A stretch of 64,000 nucleotides of DNA from Paulownia fortunei (taxonomy: Eukaryota; Streptophyta; Magnoliopsida; Lamiales; Paulowniaceae). A model generated the notes under the pieces. The model did no database searches and had not been told where the DNA came from. It saw only the letters and a program-made list of their open reading frames with translations. The translations under genes and the position numbers were made by a program. Positions 1 through 13,475 of the stretch are shown one piece after another; positions within the stretch are counted from its first letter, which is position 1; each line of letters starts with the position of its first letter. The stretch is from positions 11,253,993 to 11,317,992 of the forward strand of contig CM033109.1 of assembly GCA_019321725.1 (NCBI GenBank). The letters run 5' to 3'.

Positions 1-2454
1 AAAGAGGGTTCCAGAGCAACATAGGAATATTATTAATAGGTGCAGAGTTTAAGTTAATCGGTCAACTAGGCATCAACACACCGTCTATCGATACTGAATT
101 CTCGCTAGCATACCACTTTACTTTAGGTAGATCACAAGAGTAGAACCTAGAAAGCTGGCACCCTCTATGTTATAAGATGAAAGGTGGAATCCATCTAAGA
201 GCCAAAAGACCAAGCACATTCATTGAAGATTCAAACCCCTCCCACAAGGGGGCTAACAAAGCTATTCTCGATACACCTACTCAGTCATCAAACTTATTTA
301 CCACTAAATCTACTAGAAATAACAGACGTATAAGAAAAAATAACCTCGATCCCGCTCAAGGCAATGGTAGTTTACTTGCTGCCCCATTCTATTCATCCCG
401 ACAGGAGCAGAAACCCAACCATTCGTTATGGGAATAAACTTTCTCGATTAAGCTTGATCGAAGATTTCTCATGAAAAATACATTCGAAGTACTTGTGAAG
501 TCCGAAAAAAAAGAAGGCCTTTAGGGGAATTAATAGAAGAATTTCAATTTATATTTCTCTCTCTAAGTAAGAGAATAAATCTTCTTAGCTAACGATAAAG
601 AAACTGGTCTGACTGTAAAGAATTAGGCTAGTTGTAGAGGGTTGGCTTTCTCAACACGAAATTAGCTCTTAAGTCGGGGATTTGTTGCGGCACAGCTGGT
701 CAAAGTCAAAAGGCGAAGCATATTAGTTAGGTGAAGCATTCGGTACACGATACATTCAATCAAGTCCATTGCTGGTGCAAGTCAAAGAAGAAGAAGTAGC
801 TGCTATCAAATTAGAATCTTCAGAATTGGGACAAACATCTCCAACCGAATTAGCATTGAAATAAATATCTACAAGATTCTCTTCATAAAGCTTTCAAAAG
901 CGTATGTAACATTTTGGTCTCCAGTCAGAAAGCCTCATGTGAAAGAAAAGCATCCCTATTGAGAAAGTCCTCAGTTAATGGATATTTTTTGAGTGGGGAT
1001 CTTTCTTTACTGTCTAGTAGATTGTCAGCACTAAACAAAGGGGATCTGGGAAGCCTAGTCCAATAATGGTGGAAAGCAAGTAGCTAACAGGGACCCAACT
1101 TATAGGATACTATTTCAGACGAAAAGCAAGACCAGACAGACCATACCTTGTAGATAGTAGAAGACATGAAACTCATCTTTGGGAAGAACTTTCTTTGCCA
1201 CTAAAGAGCGGAATCTTTCATGGCATGGAACCCCCTAGATGCTGTGCAACAACTCCTCTGATTGGCTAGACATTTCCTTGTTCGGGTCATGCACACCCCC
1301 AACGGGGACTCTCTCAGGTCCTAGTTTTTTGGGAATCTCTTTTTATCATTGGGTGAATAAGCTGGTCTAGCATCAACATCATCCCTCCATACTGATTCTT
1401 ATCCCTCACCTCTGGCTTGAAAGCAATCATTGATCGACATTCTAGGTCATCTCATTTATAATATTTTTTTACCATGCTTCGAAGGGCCCTTTCTTTCTTC
1501 CATTGCGGACTGGTCTTTGGAGGCCTCCCTACTGGAGAATACCATTCTTTTCTCATTGACTTCTTGAGATGGATAAATATTATAGGAAAAGCTTATCTCA
1601 CAGCAACAGTCCATCTCGCGTCAGCTGCGTATCTTGCATCAGGAAAAGCAGGGTAATCATTAGTTTACGACATCGAATGTCTCTCTCAAGGTTTAGTGCT
1701 TAGCCTTCTCATTCGACACTTTCTTTTTGACACAATCATATGTATGAAAGACCTGGAGCAAGAGGCACCACTACCTAGAAACCCAGTTTGCCATTGTCAA
1801 CAAATGGACTACTGATTGGGCCTTTCCCTTAGTGCTTACCTAAATAAGTTGAACAAGAATGGAGTGAAGAAGAATTCACAAAGAGCAAATGGTTGCACTT
1901 GGGTGGGACCTTTTCTTTCGTTCCTGCCACCATTCTCTGAATGAGTGAATGACGAGTTTGAAAACTACTTCCCTCTGCTCGAGTTGCTTCCGTATTTGAC
2001 TTTTAAGCCATTGGGGTTAGTTACTGCCCCTCTATTGATACCTTCATGCTCCTTCTCTCTTGTGGTCGAGTGGTTTGATCGATTGATTCAAAAAAATTTC
2101 CACTTTATTCAAATCCATCTTGGCTCTCTCGCGATTAATTGTTGTAAGAGTTTTAACCAAAGTTGCGCCTTTTGGGAAAGCTACTGAGGTAAGGGATAAA
2201 GGATACACTTGATGAATAAGCATCCGATAGAGAATCCCATTCGGCCTAGCTATCGTAATACGTCCCGATGCCAAAGCTTACTGAACCTACTAAAGTAATA
2301 AATACTAGGATCAGAGTGCTAGCATCTCTTGCTCTCTATCGATTGCTCACTACTGTCTCATCTAAACAATAAAATGAATAGAACTGGGTGCTAGCTCAAA
2401 TAGAGGGTGCGCAGAAAGCCCTAACAAGATAGCAATTCATCATTCCTTAAAAGA
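1..2454. other. Mitochondria-like spacer without recognisable gene
   Basis: No reading frame here has a family I recognise. The longest open stretches are 60-86 codons and lack conserved motifs. Composition and texture (short purine and pyrimidine runs, moderate GC) match the rest of the 1-32.85 kb block and resemble plant mitochondrial spacer. A minus-strand frame at 2,044-2,274 is open for 76 codons, but I cannot name it. Confidence 0.45.
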
Positions 2455-3414
2455 CTGGAAAAGAAATTAGTGAAGGAATACAATGATATTCTGAAAGAAG
2501 AAAAGGTGTTCTGGTATTATAAATCCCAGGTCAGCTGGCTGAAGTTTGGACATCGAAGTACAAGGTCTTTCTACACTACCACCTTTGTTCGTAGGAGGAA
2601 AACTAGGGCGGTTTCATTAAAGAAGAGCGATAGCACCTGGTGTGATGATAAAAATAAGCTAAAGGATATGGTAATATACTACTGAAAACTTTTTTACACT
2701 AACACCAACATTACCGAGCTTGACTCATTTTTATTTGATGGCTTTCCTTCCCAACATGCTTAAGAGCTTACTAGTCTTGATAGTCTAATCATCAAATTTG
2801 AAGTGATGAAGGCTTCAACATGAAAGCCTATAAGGCCCCCGGGCCTAATGGCATACAGCTGATTTTCTACCAAAAATTTTGGGGTGTCATAAGAGACCTA
2901 CTGTGGCAGCTATGGTTAAGAAAACCTTCAAAGAGGGAAGAATTCCTGACAACATGAACAATATCCTTATCACCCTTATTCCTAAATAAGAGAAGCCTGC
3001 CACACTTGCCTAATGCAGGCCGATCCCTCTATGCAATGTCATATATAAGATGATCGCTAAAATTGATGTGAGTAGATTAAGACCCCTACTAGAGAAACTT
3101 CTCTCTCCAAACCAAAAAAGCTTCATCCCAGGGAGAGGCACCACTTAGAATAAAGTTATTGTAAAAGAGCTACTTCACACTATAAGGAGAATAAAAGGAA
3201 AAAAAGGGGTATGGCTATCAAAGTCGATTTTGAAAAGGCCTATGACCGTGTTCGGTGTGACTTTCTTCACAGTGTTCTAGTAGAGCGTGGCTTCTCTAAC
3301 AAGTGGGTTTCCTCCCTAATGAGCTGTGTGATTGCTTCTAACCTCTCTATTCTTTGGAATTGTTGCTTTTACTCTTGGGCGTGGCTAATAAGAGGATGTG
3401 GAAGGATAGGATGA
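2455..3414 (+). pseudogene. LINE (L1-type) reverse transcriptase fragment
   Basis: Degenerate middle part of a plant L1-like retrotransposon ORF2. In order, with frame breaks, I read: the linker before the RT domain (2,470-2,685, with WLKFGHRSTRSFY resembling the usual W-G-D-x-N-T-x-F-F/Y block), the first RT block around 2,806-2,860 (KAYKAPGPNGI), and the palm motif around 3,217-3,260 (KVDFEKAYDRV) followed by SNLSILWN near 3,340. The catalytic F-A-D-D block, which should follow, is absent: after 3,360 the sequence becomes unrelated. In-frame stops and frameshifts rule out function. Family assignment rests on these motifs; it is a truncated remnant lying in the mitochondria-like block, where LINE scraps are common in plants. 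Confidence 0.8.
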
Positions 3415-3507
3415 GGCTAGTAAATGTCTAAACATAGAGAATATGGCTCATCTTCTTTATTAGAGTACGAGTGTCATCCCTTCTGCCAATGTGTCTATAT
3501 CCCTTGC

Positions 3508-4135
3508 AGCTGTGGGCAGGATTTTTCTTCCATCCATTTATCTAGTTGGAGTGCAAGGGAATGATAATCTAGCCTTCAACTTCAATTCTAGATATGCTAT
3601 GATAGGGCCAGGGGAGGGGGATAGAAGAAAGTTAGGGTTCGATCCCTCTTTCTTTATAAGAGAAAGAAGGTTAGGTTAATAGGTAATGTACTAATAGTCT
3701 CATTTTTGTACTGATCGATAGAGAGAAAAGAGCAACTACAATAGCGATAGATTTTTCCTTCCCCCTTTTCTTCTCCTTTGATGAACTATGCTATTGCTAA
3801 AAGTTGACTTCAATAATAGTGTTTAAGACTTCTCGATTCACTAGCCCAGTGCTTCTTCCACTAAGAAATATTTCTAAGCCTAAGTAAAGAAAGAAAACTG
3901 CGCTTTATAGATGAAGGAGCATACTAGCAATAAGACGGGGGATTAGATAAAGAAGTAAGCTCTCGATCCAACTATAGGCTTAAAGTGGATTAAATTCTTC
4001 AGGCGTTCTCTTTTTATACAGCTCCTACCTTTTCTTTGGGTACGACTTTCAATTTGGAGAACTTGAAACTAGCTAGGGCACCTTCGTTTGGGATATAACT
4101 ATTAGAGGAAAGCATAACGAATACCCTACTTATTG
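3508..4135. repeat. Dispersed repeat R1, copy a
   Basis: About 600 bp that recurs in the same orientation at 12,893-13,475. Shared anchors include GCAGGATTTTTCTTCCATCC, GTTAGGGTTCGATCCCTC and AGACGGGGGATTAGATAAAG. The copies differ by many substitutions and small indels; copy a carries an extra piece near 3,557-3,602. No coding content recognised. Copy a is followed directly by R2 and R3, while the partner copies lie far apart. Confidence 0.85.
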
Positions 4136-4140
4136 TTACC

Positions 4141-4362
4141 CCATTTTAGATCATCCTAGGTAAAGAAGTATATAACTAGCATTTAGAAAGTGCATCGAAA
4201 GGCTTCATCAATTGAGACTCAAACGATCACATATATATAGGGAGGAGCTACGTAACTTGTTAGGAGCAAACAACCTTTTGCACAGCTCACACACCACTCC
4301 GCTCACTTTTAAGTTAGATAAGTAAGACACATGCTTTAGGTTAGGTCAAGAACGGCAAGTTA
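4141..4362. repeat. Dispersed repeat R2, copy a
   Basis: About 220 bp, with a same-orientation copy at 14,662-14,884. Shared anchors: TAGATCATCCTAGG at the left edge, ACTCAAACGATCACATATA in the middle, and CTTTAGGTTAGGTCAAGAA at the right. No gene recognised. Confidence 0.85.
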
Positions 4363-4367
4363 GTCAC

Positions 4368-4753
4368 ACAAGGACCAAGGTTGCCATGCTTCCTGCTGTC
4401 CCTATTTGACTGACTTTGAAGCACATAGGTTTTTCAATGTTGAAGGAAGTAAACAACCTTACCTTACAACTTGCATGTGTGCAGCATATAGCTAGCCTTT
4501 TTTCTTTATTGAAGTCAGTATAGAAGGACCTTGAATGCTTTCTCATATCGATCAGTGTAAATGTTCAGCCTGGTAGACCTCATAGAGAAAGAGAATAGGA
4601 TCCCAACCCGAGAAAGGAAAATGCTATCAGCTCCAAAACCTCTCGATCACTTCTACTTTTTCTATTCAAGACAAGGAGAAATCATCAATTAAATTAGATG
4701 CCAGTTGTTTCCTGAAATTAGCTGCTAGGCTAGATAGGGCATGCGAAGGGTTT
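4368..4753. repeat. Dispersed repeat R3, copy a (single unit)
   Basis: This block matches 22,363-23,036, where an internal 147-bp piece is triplicated; here it occurs once. The similarity stops at GAAGGGTTTG (4,744-4,753), exactly where the 3' end of the cox1 pseudogene begins, so 4,753/4,754 is a rearrangement junction. On the minus strand the unit is open for 60 codons (4,364-4,546), beginning at the same ATG as the repeat ORF at 22 kb. Confidence 0.85.
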
Positions 4754-6414
<1,661 letters not shown>

Positions 6415-6446
6415 AAAGCATTTAAACCTGTCATCGCTGGCATAAC

Positions 6447-6690
6447 CAAATCCACCTATCATCGCCGGCATAACTATAAAAAGGATAATTAAAAAGGCAT
6501 GAGCCATTATTAAAACATTAAAAAATCGATGATTCCTACCAAAAATTTGATCTCCGGGTCGTGCTAATTCTATATGAATCATTACTGAAAAGTATGTGCC
6601 CATCACCCCAGCAATAACACCGAAGATGAAATATAGAGTCCCTATATCTTTGTGGTTAGTGGAGAACAACCATCAGATCGGATTTGTCAT
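6447..6690 (-). pseudogene. cox1: cox1 exon 1 start (first ~80 codons), pseudogene
   Basis: The N-terminus of cytochrome oxidase subunit 1 starts with ATG at 6,688-6,690 and reads [20 protein letters not shown], then continues through [14 protein letters not shown] and [10 protein letters not shown]. The usual residue at the stop is Arg, so this is CGA changed to TGA. Several residues normally fixed in plants are replaced. After GGFG at about 6,447 the homology stops; the next 20 bases are a near-duplicate of the last coding 20 (CCTRTCATCGCYGGCATAAC at 6,427-6,446 and 6,455-6,474). The remaining exon 1 (to the intron site) is absent from the window as far as I can see. Confidence 0.93.
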
Positions 6691-7005
6691 AAAATAGAGA
6701 TTCTTTCCTTTATTTTCTTATTAGAGAAGGGCCCCTTAAGAAAGCGTGGCTTATTTATTAAAAAAGGAGAAGTGAGGGAGGGTGTGTGTGGAAGGTTCAG
6801 AAAGCCCTCACTTTGTTGATGGGATGTTTGGATCCATTTTTCCTCTTACCCATAACTAGTTCTATTCAGGAAATGGTCAACGCAAAGATCTTATCTTACT
6901 TCAAAGCAATCTCTGGACTTTTTCCTTATCCGAACGGGTCTTACAAGAAAATAAAATTTTATATTGAGCTCCTAATATACGCTATTAGGATGGGATGGCT
7001 ACTAC
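6691..7005. other. Spacer upstream of the cox1 pseudogene
   Basis: About 300 bp without a recognised gene. A plus-strand frame of 101 codons (6,786-7,091) overlaps it but has no recognisable motif and runs into the group II intron hairpin, so it is probably chance. Confidence 0.4.
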
Positions 7006-7060
7006 TAGCCCCCCTCCCCTCCAAGAACCGCACGTGCGAGTTCACCCACATATGGCTCAA
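7006..7060 (-). other. Group II intron hairpin fragment
   Basis: On the minus strand, 7,025-7,058 reads GAGCCATATGTGGGTGAACT followed by CGCACGTGCGGTTC. It folds as GAGCC pairing with GGTTC, with an inner stem ending in CGCACGTGCGG. This closely follows a hairpin frequent in ORF-bearing group II introns of bacteria and organelles (GAGCCGTATGCG...CGCACGTACGGTTC). A G-rich run after it (GGAGGGGAGGGGGG) also fits. No maturase reading frame or domain V was recognised next to it, so this is a scrap; its source intron is unknown. Confidence 0.55.
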
Positions 7061-10000
7061 GTGGCGGAGGCTTTTCCTTCACACTTGGTAAGCACTTTGC
7101 TGCAGCCAAGCTTCGACCATGATTGTTCGTCACTTTTGGTTTCCTTATTCCATCACCCGAGATCCAAGTCAGCACCAACAAAGAGCTCTTGATTCCTTGC
7201 AGTTAGGTCGGCTTGGAAGCAAGCTGGCTCTTGTCTATCTCACCCCATTTCCCCTTTTAATAATAAGGTAAGCTTTCAAAGCTCCTTTCTTTAGCTAGGT
7301 GAGTCTTCTCTTTTTGGATCATCTTCTGCCCAATGCGGTACCCTTATTTTTTGGTTCCCATTGGGTTTACCTTGTTCACAAGTTAACCCCATAGTAGTAA
7401 GAAAAGGTGATCTTGTGTTATACTTTGGTTATCTCTTTCCTACCGAGGCACGCAAACTCCCATCGTGTCCTAGATTACATTTTGTGAATCGAAAGGGAAA
7501 GCCTACTCATCTGTTAGCTCCTCTCGTAGATCGATGTAATTTTATGAAGCATCTAAGCACAGTTCACTCACGTTGATCAATCAAGAGGTTTGCCACCACT
7601 TCTTAAGGTTACCTATTGAATCATACACTTCTTGCATTCTTTCCCACGCTTCATACCTCCTATTTCTTCTTAAAGTAAGGTAAAGGGCCAGGCATGATGG
7701 GGTAGGAGTATCCAATCAGCAATCTTTTTAGCTTGACCAAGAAGTCTTATGTCCTTCGAGTCGCAAGGCATTTTAACCAAAGAACTTCTTGCACAATACA
7801 TGCCTTTCTGTTTTTATGATAAAAAATTATTTCTTGATTTTCATTTCAAATCATAACACAGTATATAAGACTCGTGATTCAGGCAATCCAATCTGCCTTG
7901 TGTAGGGCGGAATCACCCAAAAATGGTTTTCCAAAAATGGGTGATCAAAAGATTTCATTACTATGCCTCTCTTGGTCGTTGTTACTTTTGGTGATCATTA
8001 TTTTTGGCTGACTACTCTTCTTGTTCTATTGATCATAAGCATCCAGCAGTGCCATACTGGTTTAGAATTCCTTTCTAAGGGCTAAGGCGTCCCCTGTCCT
8101 TTTAGCTTTCAATGTATCCCTGGATTTCACATCACATCTTACTTCAAGGGTTTCTGACACATTCAAAGACTGCTTTGAGATAATTTAATCTCTGTTTATT
8201 TGAGTTGAAGCAGTGCATGTTGGAGAAGTAGACGTTAATCCCTCTTTGAATATCTTCTTTCCCCGTTATGTTCAGGGTAAGGTTTCCCTCCAACTAGTTT
8301 GAAACAATTTTCTCAAACTCAAAAATGGCGACCACCTTTTGTTCATAAATTGCAACATGGCAATCTATTGACTACCACTCCTTGGACGAATGGAGGTTTT
8401 GCCACTCATTTTATTCAGTGTCTGTTGCAGCCTAAATGGCATCTTGTGAGACCTCATCTTCTTCTTCGTCTAGTCCCCTTTTTGAAGAATTTTATATCGA
8501 GCGGATTAGCACACCTGATAGAGCTACTAAGTTGTTGAAGGATTCTGCCTAGAAACGAGATAGGATTCTATCAGCTGAACTCAAAGAAACTTCAAAGCTA
8601 GGCTTAAACCTTTGCCCCCTATTCTAGGTTGCCATCCTAAGGAGAAAGAGCAGCATGGATAGAAAATCAGTTTATAAACCTTCCCTCAATCAACAGAACT
8701 AGGAATAAGAAAAAAAAATGCAGTCTTCCACACAATTAGAAACAGTCTTAAAAAGACCTCGACTCAAGGTCCAATTTTATTTTACAGGGTAGGTCAAATA
8801 AGAAGCGCGAGTTATCCCTACACTCTTAAATCGAATCCTTTTCCTAGCTGGTGTTTACCTAAGCATTCTCTAGAGAAATCAAAAGTAGGTTTTCAACACC
8901 TAGAAGCTAGAGGATGGATGAAAGTACCCTAAAAGTCCAATTGGCGAGGTCGAATGGTGATCTGCCCACCTACCGGATTGCTTCTCCTTAAGGTGCACTT
9001 TCATCTTGTTCTCCTTCTATGCGCACAGGACGTGGTCTGATTTCATTGACAAAGATGCAAAACTAAAGATGATCGACCAATGACTCGACATCTCTGGTTG
9101 GGAAGAATGAAAAATAGCAAAGGTTATTTGGGTTCTGAGTGTATCTCTATCTCTCGATCACGGGATCCTAAACTTGAGCAATCCCACTGCCGCTTACCAG
9201 GAAAGTGCAGGATGGTCTTCCCTTTCAAACACGTATATCCTTGTCGAAAAGGGTGTTGAAAAGCACAAAAGACCAACTTTTTACATACGCCCACAAAAGC
9301 TTATCATTTCACTCACTTATCGTTCTGTCTAAGCTTTTGATATCTTTTTGTAAGTACATTTCTCCCGAGTTCCAATTGAGGATCGAAAGCATCCCATGGT
9401 TTGTTTAATATTGACTTCCAAGGATAGTATACACACAAACCCAAAGTCTTATTGGAAAGAGTAAAAACTTCAAAAAATGGATCCCCCCTTCTCGTAGTTT
9501 TAACTTGACTTTAGCCTACTGGTGCCCGGCCCATAATATGAGCACCTTTGGTCGGAGCTTTCTCAATCCCAGCTAACTACTACAAGAGAGATAGAAGCCA
9601 GGAAGATATTGATATAAACACTTTTCTTTATATAAGGTAATAACAATAAAATAAGGCTAAAAGAGATGAATGAATGAATGAAATCTTTTTGATCTAGAAC
9701 AAAAGAACAAGGATTTATATGATCAGCCCTAGATCTATCATTAGGTTTGGGATCTTTTGCAAACCAGCTCTCAAGCGTTGCATCTATCCTAGCGAGCAAG
9801 TCCAGAGCTGTATGAACAAGCTAACCAACTAGCCTTTCATTGTACTTAGGAGTCACCAAGTAAGTCAGGTTATGAATCCTATGCTCTAATACTCTAGCCT
9901 GTCAGTCTGGTTCTAGAGTCAGGAATTAAGCAAAGATCATTTTATGAGGCAACTGTCTAATCCCTGATCCCAAAGAATAAAGCAGAGTCAAAGGGAAAGG

Positions 10001-11569
10001 GACTTTCAAAGGTTATCTATCCCCCATTCTGCTAGCAAACCAGCTAGCAAGTAGGCGCTAACCTAGAGTCAGAATAGTAGTTACCCTGGAGCTAGAGGAA
10101 GAAAGAGTAGGAAAAAGGTTGGCTCAATCTTGAAATTGTGTAAATAATAGTCAGATGAATCGAAAAGTAGTCACTCTAGAGTCATCTTTAGAATGATGCC
10201 AATTCTAATATTTTCTTCAATTGAATGAAGTTAGCTGGCTTCTTCAGTCTAAAGTCAGTCCCCTACGTGCTCAAGAAAGTCATCAGTCTGGTAAGCATTT
10301 TTGTCTGGGAAAGAAAGGCTGTAGGACTATAGCCAGCCATGTCGAATGGAGAATGAAGGCAGAGAAAGGAAAGAAAAAGTAGTAAACTACTTGTCCTACC
10401 ATTGGAGATCCAGAGGAAGAAGATAAAGATCGAGGAATATATGGACTTTATGGAAGAGTACGAACAAAAGCCGAGAACTTCTCTTACCCTCCAAGAATAC
10501 CTGGCTGATTCAACTTGAGCTTAGATTGCTACTTTTTCTCTCTTTGTATTCTGTATAAAGTCAGTCCCAGTATTAGGCAAAGCCAAAGGACCTTTTCGTT
10601 GGAATGCTTGCTTGAATCTAGCTACTCCTAAATAAAGAAATTTTGCACTCTATATGGTATGGCTACAAACCGAAGAAGTCAAAAGTAGTTCATCGCCTGT
10701 GGGAGCTTGTTGATAGTAAGGAAGCCATAATCTATCTATCGGATTGCCTATTTGTCAAGAGTGACTCTCGTCCTACTGCTTCCCTTTCATTATCTTAATG
10801 GCACACATCTTCTAGTCGGCAGGGCTCGCTTTCTCTTTGGGGGCATTTGCTAATTAAATCAATGGTATGGCACTTTAAAGAAAGACCTTGGTTTGATTCA
10901 TTCATGAAAGCTATTCTAGGGGTATTTCTATTACTATTGGATTAAGTGCTTCATACCCGATAAAAGAAGAAGAATAACATTCCTTGAAACTCTAAGTCAT
11001 CAACTTGTTTAGAACTGATATATTTTCTTATTCTTGAAGGTAAGAATAATGTATATAAGAGAGAGGTGGCCCATGGCTTTGAACATTCTCTTTATCAGCT
11101 AAGGATCTTGGTAAAGCTATTCAAATATATTTTGCATTATACTTCAGCCTCTAGCACTCAATTGCTAGCCTTTCACATTCTTCTGTCATAGTTTGTGTGT
11201 TGAGCTAAGTCATCCAAAGTAACCTAAAGAGCATTGTTTCTGATTTTCAACTCTCTGAGCTGAGTAGTCATCTTATTCAAATGAGCTTGTAAGGCCTTTT
11301 CTGAGTTTACCCATCTCATCGACCATAATTAGTTATGTGTTCCCTGGCCTCTGGTTGATTTCTTCCTACTTCTCATATTCCTTGATTGATATACCATTGG
11401 AGTTTTCGAACCTTGCTCTTTCTCCAGCCTTTTTTTTTATCCTCTATTCAAGCTCAGTCATACTTGCTTTCTTTTTGAATTTCGTACCAAGATTATTCTT
11501 TTGCACAAATATCCTTTGCTCCATATGGCCTATATACTGATGGTGTCATAAATTCCTACATTGATTGTG
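7061..11569. other. Mitochondria-like DNA without recognised genes
   Basis: No open frame above 80 codons, none with a motif I can name. Frames at 7,361-7,576 (71 codons), 8,299-8,538 (79 codons) and 9,563-9,799 minus (78 codons, with a hydrophobic C-terminal stretch) are the longest and look incidental. A database search against plant mitogenomes would be the decisive test of origin for this stretch. Confidence 0.4.
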
Positions 11570-11956
11570 CTAGATAGGATATTCCTCAGTAGTCCCTCCA
11601 GTGTAGTTCCCAGGGGCTAGGCTATCCGGTGTGTCTGCTTCCACACTTTGGCCACCTCTTTGACTCATTCTATAGCTCCCTTCTCTTCGTAAGAGAAATC
11701 CAACTGACTCAACCCATAGGTTATAGGAATGAACTGTTTTGACTTGATTTGTCTCCTGGTGAATAGTTAATACATCCCAAGGTCCTAACAAGAGAACCCC
11801 ATGGTAATCACCATACGGAGCTATCAAAGTGCTAGCTCTTTCTCCTATTGGGATCGAAGCAAGAGTGGAAGAAAGCTTTCCTTTAGCCTTCGAGCTAAGG
11901 TAATTCCCTGCATTTTGAGTTTGACTTTTAGCTATTGAAAGTGCCCCATAAACCAT
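11570..11956 (-). CDS. Unidentified 128-codon open reading frame
   Basis: The longest non-repeat frame in the mitochondria-like block. It starts MVYGALSIAKSQTQNAGNY and ends TGGTTEEYPI. It is polar, with no signal peptide, no obvious membrane span and no motif I recognise; the middle has a short hydrophobic run (YHGVLLLGPWDVL). Nothing nearby suggests a promoter or partner gene. It could be part of a chimeric mitochondrial ORF carried in with the insertion, or chance. I do not assign a function, and expression in the nucleus is doubtful. Confidence 0.25.
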   Translation of the reverse strand: MVYGALSIAKSQTQNAGNYLSSKAKGKLSSTLASIPIGERASTLIAPYGDYHGVLLLGPWDVLTIHQETNQVKTVHSYNLWVESVGFLLRREGSYRMSQRGGQSVEADTPDSLAPGNYTGGTTEEYPI

Positions 11957-12892
11957 TGAGTTATAATTGCCTTATACCTTACCTTCCTCTCTTACAGGCG
12001 ATTTGAGTTCTCTTGCGGTAGCCGGTGTTGGCTAGCAAGTTTCGGTAATAGAAAAGAAAACTAGTATGTCTTCATTTGAGGATCAGTTATTGCGTAGGTA
12101 GTGAAATGACCAATCTATGATCCTACCTTTATTCCAGCAAGTAGCGACCGATTAGAGCTCCGTTGAGGTAGGTCATGGCGATCCCATTGGAGGTAAAGCA
12201 CCGTAAGACCTTTTCTATCCTTGAGGAACTAATTAAAGAAGTTTGGCATCAACTAAAGCTTCAACTTAGGCACCTTCTTTAGCTTGAACTTCAACTTCAG
12301 CCTCGGTATTGTTCTCTCTTTCTTATTCTTCATTCGAATCATCTTTCTTCCTCCTTGGAGCTCCCGAATTGGATGGTTTAGTTGTTCGTGGCATTTTCCT
12401 ATATGCATGTATTTTTTTTCTTCTCTAATGGTGGAGCCTAATGAAAATAGAGCCATTTAAGGCACGAAGTGCCCTCTTTTAAGGTCTTTGCCTATCAGGC
12501 TAGATAAACTTACATTTCTCTGCCCTAGGCATGTTCTATGAAAGCCGTTTAGGTAAGGTAAGCCATGTCAGGTTGAGACATCACCATTCCTGGATTCAAG
12601 TAATGGGATAGATTCACCCAAGAAGGGGAAAAGAAAAGCAATATAATAGAATAGGCACGTCGGCCTTATAAGAGAAGAGATCAAACGTAAGAGTAGAGAA
12701 AGCAGCTAAAACCCGACAATCCCCACTTGCTTCATTCTATGCTTGAAAGGATCAGGGACAGAGAGACAGACGAAAGTCGATACAAGCAGAATGACTAACC
12801 AAAGTATGTTTATTTCCATCACCTGGTCTGGATCGATAGTGGAAGCCTAGCACTAAGTATAATCTCCAGTGATAACGGAGCCAAATGGCCTA
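11957..12892. other. Mitochondria-like spacer
   Basis: No gene recognised. The 67-codon minus frame at 12,253-12,456 ends in a Lys/Leu-rich low-complexity tail produced by an A/G-rich tract on that strand. Confidence 0.4.
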
Positions 12893-13475
12893 GCTGTGGG
12901 CAGGATTTTTCTTCCATCCATTTATCTAGTTGGAGTGCAAAGGGGTCTACTTCGATAAGGCCACGGGAGGGGGATGGAAGAAAGTTAGGGTTCGATCCCT
13001 CTCTCTTTATAAGAGAAAAAAGGTTAAGTTAATAGGTAATGTACTAATAGTCTCATTTTTACTGATCAATAGAGAGAAAAGAGCAACTACAGTAGCGACA
13101 GATTTCTCCTTCCCCATTTTCTTCTGGATGAACCATGCTATTGCTGAAAGTTGACTTTAATAATAGTGTTTAAGACTTCTTGAATCACTAGCCCAATGCT
13201 TCTTCCATTCGGAAAGATTTCCATTTTTTAGTACAAAAAAAAGATTGCACTTTATAGATAAAGGAGCAAACTAGCAATGAGACGGGGGATTAGATAAAGA
13301 AGTAAGCTCTCGATCCAATTATAGGCTTAAATTCTTTGGGCGTTCTCCTTTTATACCACTTCTACCTTCCCTTTGGGTATGACTTTCAATTGGGAGAACT
13401 TGAAACTAGTTAGGGCGCCCTCGTTTGGGGCATAACTATTCGAGGAACGTGTAATGAATACCCTATTTATTGTTT
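12893..13475. repeat. Dispersed repeat R1, copy b
   Basis: Same-orientation partner of 3,508-4,135. It starts with AGCTGTGGGCAGGATTTTTC and runs through AGACGGGGGATTAGATAAAG to the region around AATGAATACCCTATTTATTG. Unlike copy a it is not followed by R2; about 1.2 kb of unrelated sequence separates it from R2 copy b. Confidence 0.85.

Noticed and set aside
3635..3652. GGGTTCGATCCCTC here and at about 12,986 looks like a tRNA T-arm.
   Set aside because: No acceptor stem, D-arm or anticodon arm could be fitted around it in either copy.
6786..7192. 101- and 65-codon plus frames over the group II hairpin.
   Set aside because: They run antisense through the structured hairpin and G-rich tract; no protein motif.
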